Shown piece by piece: positions 15,116 through 58,206 of a stretch of 64,000 bases of DNA (positions are counted from its first letter, which is position 1; every line of letters begins with the position of its first letter). A program made the translations under genes and the position numbers. Where the stretch lies: NCBI GenBank assembly GCA_038025085.1, contig CM076152.1, positions 32,801,501 to 32,865,500 of the forward strand. Direction: 5' to 3'. The notes below the pieces were generated by a model, which did no database searches, was not told the origin of the DNA, and saw nothing but the letters and a program-made list of their open reading frames with translations. This DNA is from Tetragonia tetragonoides (Eukaryota; Streptophyta; Magnoliopsida; Caryophyllales; Aizoaceae).

Positions 15116-17078
15116 TATATATATATATAAACAAGAGTAAAAATTCATTTATAAAAGGACAAGCGAAACTAAATGAAGGGTATATATATTAATTCTCAAA
15201 AGAAAACTACTATTTAGGAAGTAGTTGTTCCCACAATACCACTACAAAACATCTCAATACAAAATATTACACAAAAAAGCCACTAATCTTGAACTTCACA
15301 ATAAACTACTGGAGGGAGTTTTGATTCTTGGCATGCTAGATTTCCCACTTCATCGGAATCCCTTAATGCAGAGACATGACATCCTACATGATCCAAAACA
15401 AAACAACAGTTCACAAACGTAAAGATAGTTGACAAAACTAATAGAAAGTAAAAGGGGCTTGTCCCAAAGCAACAAATATAAGCAAATGTATGAAACATTT
15501 TAAGAGAAAAAACCTGATGTCACTATGTTGATAACTCATGTATAAGGTGGCCAGTGCCTCAGTCAGAAATTTGAAGGTAAAATCAGTGTCTTTCCCTACT
15601 GTGATAGAACTATTAGCACACAGAGTAGGCCACATCAACAGCTCACTTCACAAAACAACACCAAGTTGCAACAGCATGAACCCTCATGACAGCAGTAGCA
15701 GCCTCGTACCAGTACCAGAGCACAGCATACAACAACAGAAGCCTCATGTCAACGACACAAACAACAGTAATAGACCATCAGAACAACAACAGCAACATTA
15801 GTATCATACAGCCCAACCTTTGAAAAACCTTGTTCCCCGTCAGATTAAGGACACCACAAATGCAGAACTAGATGCTCAAAAGTTCCTGAATCAGTTTTGC
15901 ACGTAACAGAACTACACATCCATCACCAAGAGAAAGCAAAATTCAATAAGAACATGTAGTAGCTGCTAGTTGTGTAAAATTTGAGCCTATTTTGACAAAT
16001 TCATTATTAACTAATAAGTGAGGACAAAAAAGATAGACCACATAAGCATACCACCTCGACTACATGAATACCAAATTCTGAAAATTCTTTCTTCACTACC
16101 TAGCAGCAAAGGACCTTTTCCTCTCACACCACAACCAAACTGACTTAGATCAGACATAATTATCTTGAAATTGCCCCCAAGCGCTTGTGTACCTCTTCCA
16201 ATGTACAAAGTCGGAATCAAAAGCATACTAGTTACAGGGTGTGGTAAGTGGTAACACAAACCAAGGGTTAAAAGATGGAACGTCAACTAGCACAGAACTA
16301 CCACAGAAACGCAGAGGAACTGTCTAACATAGATTAGCAGCCCTCTAAGCTAAACGTCTATGTTAGAGGGATCTTTACATCATCTGCTGAAAGTTAACAT
16401 GTGTACATCAGCAACTACATGTGTTTATTTGCGCAAAAATTGCAAACTATGATTCTGTAAACACAATATATGATATGAACAGACCATGACACAGACACAA
16501 TCTCACTCTAAATCAACTTTACAAATTAGGAAAATCGTATATTCACAATAATGAGATAAATAGTCTCATTTTCAAGTTTCAAAGATCTAATGACGAATGT
16601 GAGTCTGCATATGAAAGCACCAAATGAAACTCAGAGCATTGCTCACAAAATCCAACAGACCCCACAACAACCACTGGATTCTTTCGCAGTAGTTATGACA
16701 GCTATGCAGAACCCCCCCCCCCCAACAACAGCGGTACCTGAAGCGCAACAACACCAAAAATAGACCTGGAGACTTTGCACCACAACTAATATAAGTGAAA
16801 GAATTATATTACAGTGAAGGGAAAACTCGAATTCAGCCCAGATTATGATCGAATCACCACAAAATTGAGGCCACGCATCCACTAGTTCTGTATTTAGCCG
16901 TTGGAATCTGTAACAACTTGTTATGCAGCACAGTACTGTGCTATTAGTGTCACACATCTTACTGGTTAACAATTAATTAATTTCATATGGTTAACACAAT
17001 AACTTCGCAGGCTAAGCATAACTCACAGCATTATCTTAACAAGAAAGTAAATTCATGACATCATAACAAAATTCTAAC

Positions 17079-18458
17079 CTGAGTTATCTGCTTTGAATCG
17101 CCACCAGCAGCAATCAGATATCTGAAAAAGACCCCATAGCATCAAAAGTGACTACTGAATTCGCAAATTCTAGACACAACAGGTGATCTCAATCCACACA
17201 ATCAAAGGCTTAAGTGCTGAGCAATAAACACAATCAGAGTTCAAAGTTGCAGAATTAGAGCGAAAAAATTCCAGCTCAAAAAATCAACGCAACAGCTCTA
17301 GAAAACAAAATCAGAATGAACTTCCAAATTTCCCGACTACAGTAAATCAAAGGTGTAACACTCACAGACCACAATTATTACCCATTTCACCACACCCATT
17401 GTTTGTATTGTCCCAAACTTTCTTGAAGGTCTTCCAATTACATCTCCAATGCAGCAATAGAACACTCATCATGTTCAAAATTATACCCAAACATCAGTAA
17501 GAACATAACAGATACATGCACAGTAACCAATTCAGAACAAAACCCCAAAATGAATTACATGTCCTGTACCACAAATATGACTTCAAAACAGCAAATTAGT
17601 ATTTGGAAATGGAAAAAACGCAGAGTTCATCAGCAAAAGAAAAGCTTATCATAGAGCTAATTACCAAAAGGAGCGCTACTGCCACTTTGGGAATGGAAAA
17701 ACTAAGTTGTGGATAGAATTAAGCAAATGACCTGTTTAACCAATTGGTCATAAGCAAAATTATTAGGAATGCTTCCTGCCTGATGTAGATGGTTTCCTGG
17801 CCTGATTTGAGGTTGATTTGGGGAGCGATATCCCTGTGTATCTGCATAAGATTACCTAGCATTAGCTATCAAAGGACAGTTAGTAGAAAACGAGGAAGTA
17901 AGCTTAGAAAGCCAAGGAAAACGAATTGATAGTACACCCTATACAACTTTTTGAATTCTCAGCTACAAGAGTTGTTGTTTTCCCCCATTCACTGGAAACA
18001 AATTAATCGTGAGAGTTATGGGTATATCTATCAACTCCCACCATTTTTATCCACTCAAAATATTTGATTTCTTCTCCTCATCCTCCCTTCTCAATCTCAA
18101 AAACCCATAAGACATTGGTTTCTGCTTTACTAGTCTCTGAAAGCAAATTTCAAACTAGGGAGAGAGAGAGAACAGAGAGAAAGTACCAATAAATTCAGAC
18201 ATAGAAAATGTCTAACATATGAATAATATGTTCTTATATATAAAGAGTGTTTAATGCAATAATCTAAATCACATGGCCCTAAACACGCCAACACAGAAAC
18301 CAGCGACATTAAGACATATAGGTGGAGATTCACACACAAAGAACAGCGAAATTGGTGTAATATAAGTAGTGGTAGTAAATAGAATTGAAACTCATTAATA
18401 ACCTCAAGTTGACAAGCATACCTTGACATTTGCCAAGGGTACTTTGCAAACTCGCCAA
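17079..18458 (-). pseudogene. Possible captured gene fragment in CACTA element
   Basis: Three blocks on the minus strand look like exons bounded by AG and GT: 18458-18422, 17841-17732 and 17121-17079. The first two join in frame (LASLQSTLGKCQ continuing into D-TQGYRSPNQPQIRP...NFAYDQLVKQ). The third reads YLIAAGGDSKQITQ, but a linking exon is needed to keep frame. The surrounding sequence has intron-like composition and an AG-rich 5' UTR-like segment near 19290. I do not recognise the protein. The blocks could be chance splice-site matches. Confidence 0.35.
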
Positions 18459-19737
18459 CTGAAAGCCGATCTCATAGATTAATGAATACATGAACTGAAA
18501 TCAAATCGGGGGGAATAATATCAGCTGTCAAAACAAATTGCAAAATTGAACATACAATTAAACTAAAAATTAAAGAATTACTTGGGGAAAACATAATTGC
18601 AGGTAAGAGATATAGCAGATCCAGCAAACTCAAGCTGCAGGGGGGAGATTAGCCTTAACAAACACCAGGAAACGTTTCAGAAATTCACAAGAAAATAATG
18701 GATGGGTAAGGGGGTTTTAAAAAAGGGAACTGTGGTTAGCGAAGGGGAAAGAGGTTTACCAAGTAGGGTATTTGAGTTCTCTGACCATTCTTTCTGAACG
18801 TGTATGATTTACAGGGTTTACAGTTAACACGCATATACTAAATGGCTGAAACAACTACAAACATTGAGCCACAGCAAAACCCAAATTGCAAACGAACTGT
18901 AACTTTCAAAGACAATTAAGCAATTTTGCAGTTGGCAAAAGTGCAAAGAAGAAATTAAATTATATTCTGCTCAATATTTTTGATAAATTGAAATTTACTT
19001 CAACAAATTCGTTCAAATATTTGAGATACCCTGGAATTTACTGAAATAAATTCGTTCCAAACGTGATTTGATGGGCAGACAATAATTGATTTATATAAAT
19101 GCGATAATTAATCTAGGTATTGGATTGTACAAACCGCAATTGCGCAAATCTTCAGGTGAACCAGGTATCGATTTCTTCCCAATGCCAATGCTCCAATTAG
19201 GGTTTGTGGTCGTCCCAAGGTGCTGAATTTTGCTCAATTTCCAGCAGGTTCGTCGCATGTGGAAGCGAAAAGTTAATCAGCGTCAGTCAGAGAGAGAGAG
19301 AGAGAGATTGGGTGAAGTAGGAATGAGGGAGAAATCAAAGGAGTGAAACATCTGAGAAAATAACGCCATTTTTGAGCAAGGTTGATCGATCTGTTTTGTG
19401 TGAGAAATTGAGAATGGGAGGTTGAGTTAGGGATACTGAAAACGAAGTGATGTTTTTTTTTTTTTTTAGGAAAGGAAAACGAAGTAATGAATTCCTAGCG
19501 TAAGTGTGGAACTTTGTAGGACCGCCAAAAAAAATTAATTTTAAGGGAGTCTGTCCTCTAGACGGCTAAAAGCGTGGCAAATATGCGATTTTTCACGCCT
19601 AACTGTGTGGTAAACCTGCATATTATTTTTCCACACTTAAAATTGTGGTAAACCTCCTTGTTTTCTTAATTCATGTTCACGCTTTGTTAAGCGTGGCAAA
19701 AAAAGTGTCTCCTATCATCATATTTGTTGTAGTGCCT

Positions 19738-19928
19738 GGTGGTGTTTAAGTACTTTAGCCTTGAATTAATCAAGTTGTTTAGGCTTGGTGGTGGAAACTT
19801 TATCCAAGTCATATCCTTTATTGCTTTCCTTTGATATAAACACAAAAACCCACAAAAGATTTTATCTTTGGTTAGAGAACGAGTTGATTATCCGTTGGTT
19901 GCGTAAATCCGTTGAGTTTTATGCATCA
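19738..19928 (+). repeat. 5' LTR, right part (after CACTA insertion)
   Basis: GGTGGTGTTTAAGTACTTTAG onward corresponds to 22584-22774 of the 3' LTR and ends in the same ATGCATCA, immediately before the tRNA-iMet primer site at 19932. Confidence 0.9.
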
Positions 19929-20857
19929 ATTTGGTATCAGAGCTTTGGTTTTCTTAACTCGTTCCTTTAGAGGTTTTTTCTTGATTGGAGAGTCTTCTTT
20001 CACCTGGTTTTGGTTTGAGGATAAACGGAGAAGATTTGAGTGCTCGTTGAAGCAATTTCCCTCAATCACTCCTCCTGGATCTGCGACTGGAACAGGATTG
20101 TTCTTTTGGTTCTTTGGCACGCTTCAAAAGGTAAAAGTGTGAACTTTCATACTTTACCGAGTTCCTTAGACCTTTATCTTTGGATATCTCTTGGTAGTTT
20201 TGGTTAAATCGTTGTGGATTGGAGCAGTTTATTGTGAGTAGTTGCTAAATGTGCTGAGCGTGAACTGGGATCTTGTTTGTTGTTTTGCTTGTTTGTTCTG
20301 GATTTTACATGCCAATTTGTGGTAAACCTTGAGGGATTTCTACCTAGTTATCTTATTTGGGGTTATATCTTTGTTATCCAAGTGGTTTGAAGTTAAAAGG
20401 TTGAGTCTTTGGCCTTCATTTGTGCTCAACATTTTGTTGGTCATGCTGGTTTGCGAATAGGATTCATGTTGGCATTTTGCTCATATCGCAAGATCTAGAG
20501 ATTAAGTTTTTGTTTTTCTTTCTCTTATAGCCTCCTAATACCTTATACTACAAATTATCTTTTTAGATTTTGGGTTTTGTCACCCTTGCATGTAAGAAAT
20601 TTTTAGATTTGTTGAGCTGTTCGTGTACCCGCAAAATTTGGAATTATTATGTTTGAAATTGAGTTGTTGTGAATGATTGGCATTTGTTCTCTTATGGATC
20701 GTTGCTAAAACTGGAATTGGGTGTTGAATTATTGAATACTTTTGAGTATTCATTGCATTTTGTTTTCTTATCCCATCACTCCACAAAACAAAGTCCACAA
20801 AGAACCCAAAAACAGCCCAAACACCATCCGAACTCAAACACAACCTAACTCCACAAA

Positions 20858-21397
20858 ATGCCTCGTCTTTATGATATCAAGTATAATGATGATGACTTAG
20901 AGATTGACTTTCCTAAATTTGGTGGGTTCTTTTATTCTGAAGATTTTTATACCTGGCTTGAGACAGTGGACGAATGGTTTAAAGTCTTGGAGTTTTGAAA
21001 TCACAAGAAAATAGAACTAGTGACAAGTTCTTTTGATTGTGGTACTTCGATTTGGTGGGAACTCCTGAAAATTCAAAAGGAAAGGATGGGGAAAGAAAAA
21101 ATTCAAAGTTGGTGTAAGTTGCGTAGAGAGCTCAAAAAGGAGTTCTTATCAAATCTCCCTTCACAAACATCTTTCTATCCATATGATCTTGAACATGTAG
21201 CGAACATGAAAGCTACTGAAAATCCAGCACTAAAAGTTGATGTTGTGTGCCTAAAGGAAGGTCGACTTACTGAAAAAGTATTTCAAGAGTCCAATTTGTC
21301 TCAAAAGGAACAAAAAGGCAACCTGGAAATGGTTGTTGACTCAGCAGTCCTTGAGGAAGAACTTCAACCTCTTGGTGATGGAATTTATCATTTATAA
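20858..21397 (+). pseudogene. Retrotransposon gag-like protein, one in-frame stop
   Basis: From MPRLYDIKYNDDDLEIDFP the frame runs to a TGA at 20996-20998 and then continues in the same frame to 21397. It matches the retrotransposon gag pattern: F.G..Y.EDFYTWLETVDEWF near the start, then IWWELLK, a KI.SW.KLRREL block and F.SNLPSQTSFYPYDL. There is no zinc knuckle and no pol. A second frame at 21333-21995 overlaps its end without a recognisable domain and may be the frame-shifted continuation. Confidence 0.7.
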
Positions 21398-21934
21398 AGA
21401 AGTGGTACAAGTGGTAAACGCCCCTACGCTCTTGAACGATGGTAGACAACAGCTTTTGGTTATTAACAGCTCATTACAACAAGAGAACAACAATAATAAG
21501 TATAATTGCAACCCACAAGTTGTGCAAGGTTATTTTTTTGCTCTAGAAACTCCACACAACCATGCAACCCCATTGATAACAACTTCTGAGGTGCAAGTTG
21601 CACAGGAAGCAAATTACAGCAGCATGGAGACAAGATTGCCAACAAGTTCCTTCACTCTTTTATCTCATTTCATCTTGTTTGAGGATGTATTCAAGTGGGA
21701 AAAGTTTGATGTGACAGATTATACAAATTTCCCTAGAGTCGGGATTGGTACAATCGTGCCATTGTTCTTTGAGGTACAACTGCAGCAACATTGTAAAGAT
21801 GTAACGAGATCAATTGGGGCTTGGATTAGAGACCGTATTCGGGTTGGAAAGTTCAACACATACATCATTGAGCTTCATTGGAAATATTTCTACTTTCAGG
21901 ACTTGAGGGCAAGTCCTAAACAACCCCGAGTGTA

Positions 21935-22774
21935 TGATGCAGAAGCATTTGAGGGCTTATCATCTTGCATAATAAAGCATTTAACTATTAGTTAATTTCA
22001 GCATGCATTTAGTCCTAATTAATTCGTACAAGCATGATTAGTGTTAATTAAGCCTAGTTTGCATTTGTAATTTGTTATCCAGCTTTGTAATAGCTTAAGT
22101 CACTTTTCCTAAGGGAGAATAAGTCACATGCTGAGAGAGAAAGGCCTAGAGGACCATTAAATCAAAGCATTTAAAGTAGTGGTCCAAATAGTACAAGGTA
22201 ACAGTTATCTGTCGCTTTCAAGCCAGCTGTGCGCCTATTAGGAGCCTTGTGGTCCTCTCAACAGCTCTTTACTGAGCCTTGGGCAGCAATGATACATTTT
22301 AGGTGCTTCCTAGGTCATTTAGGAACCCTTTCCCCCACTATATATATGTAGGAGCAGCCTTGTAGCCAAAAAAAAGACGAAGACTATGATGATGAAAATG
22401 AAAATGAGAGTGTTATCTCTTTTAAGCTTTTGAGCTTGGTTTATTCTTTCTCTAAAATACTTAGTGCTTAATTGCTTGAGTGTTCTTGAGAGGAGTAGGA
22501 AATCGAATGCTATTGTAATTAGTCTGGTGCTTAATTTGCATTATCACTAGTTACTCTGGTTTTCGTCGATTTGATTCTTTCCTGGTAATGTTTAAGTACT
22601 TTAGCTTTGAATTAATCAAGTTGTTTAGCCTTGGTGGTGGAAACTTTATCCAAGTCATATCCTTTATTGCTTTCCTTTGATATAAACACAAAAACCCACA
22701 AAAGATTTTATCTTTGGTTAGAGAACGAGTTGATTATCCGTTGGTTGCGTAAATCCGTTGAGTTTTATGCATCA
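21935..22774 (+). repeat. 3' LTR of the gag-bearing retrotransposon
   Basis: 840 bp, TG...CA, highly similar to the split 5' LTR. It contains the CACTA empty site at 22581-22583 and is followed by the target duplication AAATG. Confidence 0.92.
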
Positions 22775-22779
22775 AAATG

Positions 22780-23083
22780 TGTCGGTTGACAGAGTATATC
22801 AAGGTGTGTGAATATATCATTTAACTAATTTTGTGATTAATTTTTTAAGTATGAAAAAATATAAATTAATTTATCCATTTAAATCCAAAAAACTGTTATC
22901 GCATGTCACATAAACAACTTTATAGTGCACATAGCACAACTTTGATTTTGTACGGGTAACTCCATTTTAGTTATTATATACTGTATTAATAAATAAATCA
23001 TTAATCTATTTTCTTGATAGCATTCAAAATATATTTCTAATGATAAACTACAAGCCCATGCATCGCACGGGGCATACACCTAG
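22780..23083 (+). mobile_element. Helitron 3' part, ends in hairpin and CTAG
   Basis: Continues the Helitron copy interrupted at 14186. The terminus CCCATGCATCGCACGGGG then CATACACCTAG, followed by T, is nearly identical to the one ending at 12339. Confidence 0.6.
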
Positions 23084-24878
23084 TTCTAGGTGTATTTTGG
23101 AATCCGTTTTACTTCATGGTCAGTTAAATTATGAAATGACATTGTAGGATTAGCTTAATTAAAATTAGTACAGGTTCACACTTTGCACCCATAATAAAAC
23201 AAAAATGACATAGTATATTTGACAGGGTATTGCGAGTTTAAATCCCTGTAATTTTTTGAAAATGGTGCAAAAGGAACGAAACCGAACTTGTATAATGGAA
23301 CGTGAAGTGAAATGTAATGCTAAACAAAGTGGACTACAAGAAGACGCAAAATTTAAACGATAAAATAATATAGTTTGAGTTATTTTCTATTATCACGAAA
23401 TTATAGAAGTCGAATTGAGTCGAGTTAGATACAATATGTAATTTACTAATTGTGGATTTTAAGGTTGGATTAGTTTGAGTTTCCGAGTAATTCAAAAGTC
23501 ATTGGTCGTATTAGCTTCTACTTCAAAGCATATGTATTAAAGGATACTCTCTCTGTCCCAAACAAATCTTATCAAGACTATTTAATTTGACACAAATTTT
23601 AAGAAAAGCAACAATATGTGAAAGTTGTCAACTTTGCCCTTAGTTTACGGAGAGAGAGAATGCATGCAATAAGTCTTGCTAAAGGCCGCCTCAAGGCCAG
23701 GTGAGGCTACCTCTTACCTCTATATACAAGTCTGACGTCGGCATGCCATCATGCTTGTATGTGGCATCACCTTAAGGCTGTCTCATACGAGATTTTGTTG
23801 AATGCATGTGGGGTAAAGTATTTCTTTTCCTTAACTCAAAATTTAAAGGTAGTAAGGTACTATATATGAAAATGACCAGCTTTATTTTATTTGGATGTCC
23901 CAAAAAGGAATACGACAAGATTTACTTGTGACAAGGGAAGTTTAAAGTATGAGATTTTGAATCTTATGTGAACTTGAAGTCACTTGTATTCATTTTAATT
24001 CGATGCAGAAAGGAAATTGTGACTTGCATAGTGTATAAATTATTTTGATATGCAGACTAGAGTCGGCAAAAGTTGATACGATACGATAACGCGATACGAA
24101 CCGAACACGGAATAAACGGATTAGTATTAAGATTTTTGACATGATTAACTTAAGCGGGTTGGCACGAGTAACCTGTTTAGTTTAATAAGTTGAGATTTTT
24201 AACACGAAATTGACACGCTCTGACACGACTATTCAAACATGTCGAGAAATATGTCACTTAACTAATGATAATATCAAAAAATAAAGTTTAAATCTATGAT
24301 ATTCATTATTTTTATTGACTAATACACAAATGGAAGCTTTAAAGTAATGTTTCAAAATTTATTTACAATTTTTATTAGTTTTTTAAGTTAAATTTTTTTA
24401 TTTTCTGAAAATAAATTAGATTAAAAAAGTTAAGCGGGTCAATACGAATAACACGATTATTAGGTGATAACCATTTTCTCCCTGATAAATTTTACTGCAT
24501 TGCAAGTTCACTAGTTGAAATGAATACAAGATTCATTGAAAGTGGTTTTCTTTGACTTTGACATTATTGGTGCCTTTTTTCATTAGAGTTAGATTTGTTC
24601 ATTAGGTGGACAATCCATTAGGCATGACCATTTCGAATTCAATAAAGGACAGACTTGAATAGGAGTTTTGCTAAATATATAAGAACCTAACCCGGTAGCC
24701 TAATACAAATCCACTAGACGGCTCGATCCACATGGCAAAAAATTATGTCAAATCCGGTTCGTCCGGGCCCAACTCAGACCTGCTTATGAATTTTGAATGA
24801 CTTTAGTTTTCTTTTTCTATATTGAAATTGTGCATCTAAATTAAATTACGTCGAAACCCATCACTTGGTATCCTAGTT
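23084..24878. other. Gene-free stretch with Stowaway-like and small MITE remnants
   Basis: CTCTCTCTGTCCCAAACAAATCTTATC at about 23548 and its approximate inverse near 23893-23925 (TGTCCCAAAAAGGAATACGACAAGAT) suggest a Stowaway-like element. A small palindromic MITE (GCCGCCTCAAGG ... CCTTAAGGCTGTC) lies near 23685-23790 between them. 24070-24480 holds degenerate GATACGA/GCGGGT words. No gene is supported. Confidence 0.4.
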
Positions 24879-24881
24879 AGA

Positions 24882-25532
24882 GATGACAATGGATCGGATA
24901 TGGAGCGGCTGGAGCCATATCCATATCCATATTCATTTATTTGTATTTCATCCATATCCGTTTCCATATCCATATCCATATCGATTTACCTCAATTTCAT
25001 CCATCCATTTAGATATTCATGGATATTACGGGTAAATAGATGTCCATTGGATTTCAAGTTCACATTTTCGTTAAGGAAAATTTTACACATTCAACTCAAA
25101 AAACCAACTTAAAATTGAATTTAAAAATCATTACAAATACATTTAAGTACTTAACTCCATAAATATAGTTATTGACAATTAAAAACAAGTGAAAATACAA
25201 CACTAATTAATGTTGTTAAACACTAATCAGCTTTTGCTTGCAGTTGTTGGTTGTTGCACTTGCCTCATTTAGACCTCACAAAATCACAACTCAAAGATCC
25301 AAATATAAACATCATTGCCTCAAAACTAAGGTGAGAACAAAAAAAAGGTTTACATATCATATGTTAGAAAAATAAAAAAAAGTAAAAGTAAAAATATAAA
25401 TGTAATTTCGAGTGAACTGGTGATAAACTGTGATAAATGGATAATAAATCATCATACATATCCAATCTATATCCATTATTCATCCATTATATAGGCAAGT
25501 GGATGTTTATCGAGTGGATACCCATTGCCATC
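24882..25532. mobile_element. Probable MITE with GATGRCAATGG terminal inverted repeats
   Basis: GATGACAATGGATCGGATATGG on the left is inverted on the right as CCCATTGCCATC (25521-25532). Inside both ends are tandem CCATATCCATATCC-type words. An 8-bp TCCTAGTW pair (24871 and 25548) may be the target duplication, but it does not abut the inverted repeat, so limits and superfamily are uncertain. Confidence 0.4.
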
Positions 25533-26259
25533 CATACGATTATTAATTCCTAGTACAACATAGAGTATATGTAACACTACAAAACGAGGTACATCATTGA
25601 GGTTCTTAAGCTCATTTTGATTTTTGAGAGCTCTTAAGCTCATTAGAATCACTAGAATCACACAAAACTTGCAATTGCATCGGCAAGCTCATTTGGCTCC
25701 TTAAGAATGATGCTCTGCTCGAAGTGTGTAGTCGGTTCCTTAGGTTAACTCATTTGGGCGGGAGTAGTGATCTCATTGTTTGAGTAACCAAGAGGCATTT
25801 GCCTCAATGGTTATCCTCTCAATGGTCCCAATTTCAAGGCTTGGGGCTCTCATATATATTCATGTGGTTGATGAATATATAAGGAATGCCTAGCTGGTTA
25901 GGATGGGATGGGTTGGGACTTGAGAGTGGGGGTCATTTGTACACTCAATTTTAATCCAGTCTAAAATGGGCTAAACTTCTGAATACGAGATAAACTAAAC
26001 TAGGTGAAGATCCAATCTTACCATCATAAAAAATAAATCTCATTATTTGAGTCAATGTCTAGAATTCCCTCTAGATGTAGGACATCCACGTCAAACAAAC
26101 CAAAAATACTTGAATTTCTAGAACCACCACTAAACAACCTTTTGGCTCTAGCACCTTCATCACCAATTTTTGGCGTTAAAACTTCACTTAACCACCATTT
26201 TTGACCGTTACAACTTACAACCTTCATCTCCCCAGCACACTCTCACTGTCTTCACTCCC
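25533..26259 (+). promoter_or_regulatory. Upstream region of the C2-lipase gene, with a heat-shock-type element
   Basis: Contains TTCTAGAA at 26117-26124 within TTTCTAGAAC, a perfect two-unit nTTCnnGAAn heat shock element, 136 bp before the chosen ATG. No convincing TATA box. An in-frame ATG at 26170 would extend the protein by 30 residues; the later ATG is preferred because it opens a typical transit peptide. Confidence 0.45.
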
Positions 26260-57305
<31,046 letters not shown>

Positions 57306-58193
57306 GAGCCTTGAGACCTTAAATGTTTTCATGATTGGTTGCTAATTTTGGAGTAAGCTGAGTTTCATCTACCATTGATAAAATGGCATGGTGTCTGTGG
57401 GAACTCCGTCAAGTGAAGTGAGGTGATATCAGTATGTCACTGCGTCATTGCCATTACATTATACAAATCAGTATTCGTGATATGTGGAGTAGCAGGAGCC
57501 TAGTCTACGATTTTGATGAATGCATCTTCTGGCCTGTGTACTGTTGATAGGGTTCTGGATATGCTTCATGACAAACCTGCATATTAAACTATGGCCTTAA
57601 CTGCAACTGCGCTATTCGACACAGCACTGTTGGCTATTCATCTGGAGCTACTTTTAGTAGGGTCGTTCCGTTTCGTCAAGATGTGTTGAATTCCAAATTG
57701 TTGAATGATAATGTTCGTCCCATATGTGCACTGCAATTGTACATATACATTATATATCGATATTGTTGTGCAGCAATCTTTGTCAAGACTTGCAAACAGA
57801 TATAATATCTATCATTTTCCACTGCTGAAGACGTAAAAATCTCATATATTTTGAGAATTTTCCATAAAATAAAAACATCCCTAGACTTGTAATTATGCGC
57901 AGTCTGAGATGTCTCTGCAGCTTTCCTCTCTCTCAACATATGGTTTCAGATTCTGTTGAGATGACTGCATCTACAATGTTTATATTTTTGCTGATTCTGG
58001 TGGTCCAACATTGTCCACTCATGGGTTTTGTACTAAAAGATATTTTCTTAGATATAGTTGGAAACTTCTTGCCAAGGTGAAGTAATCAATGCTTCTTTGA
58101 CTTGCTTGCTTCACGTGAAAACTCTCCTGCTCTACAGCTTGCTTAATGAACATGGATTACTCACACTTGCTACACCCAGGGGCCAGGCCATGT
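57306..58193. other. Lipase 3' UTR and downstream sequence, no further gene
   Basis: The 3' UTR probably lies in the first few hundred bases; AATAAAA-like signals are not decisive. The frames at 57676-57939 and 57895-58080 have no recognisable domain. Confidence 0.4.
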
Positions 58194-58206
58194 GTTAAGG
58201 ATAGAT

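Larger units (their letters stand above)
14821..19734. mobile_element. Non-autonomous CACTA transposon (4.9 kb) carrying gene-like sequence
   Basis: The left terminus CACAACAACAAAAATG and the right terminus (reverse complement CACTACAACAAATATG) agree at most of the first 17-20 bases, and the insert is flanked by CCT on both sides (14818-14820 and 19735-19737). The 3' LTR of the host retrotransposon shows the uninterrupted site TTTCCTGGTAATG at 22579-22591. Subterminal regions carry many CCACGC...GCGTGG palindromes. No transposase frame. The interior (about 15200-19450) is less repetitive and contains exon-like blocks on the minus strand (see separate entry). Confidence 0.92.
14187..22774 (+). 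mobile_element. Non-autonomous gag-bearing LTR retrotransposon with nested CACTA
   Basis: The two LTRs start TGATGCAGAAGC and end GAGTTTTATGCATCA: 14187-19928 (825 bp once the CACTA insert and one copy of its CCT duplication are removed) and 21935-22774 (840 bp). The 5-bp target duplication AAATG is perfect (14182-14186 and 22775-22779). The primer site TGGTATCAGAGC (tRNA-iMet) is at 19932-19943, three bases after the 5' LTR. The 2-kb internal part carries only a broken gag-like frame and no pol, so it is non-autonomous. It inserted into a Helitron copy. Confidence 0.92.

Noticed and set aside
21333..21995. 220-aa frame as an independent host gene
   Set aside because: Lies inside the LTR retrotransposon, runs into the 3' LTR and has no recognisable domain; probably shifted gag remnant.
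26170..26259. Upstream in-frame ATG as lipase start
   Set aside because: Would put 30 residues before a normal transit peptide; no support over the ATG at 26260, though not excluded.
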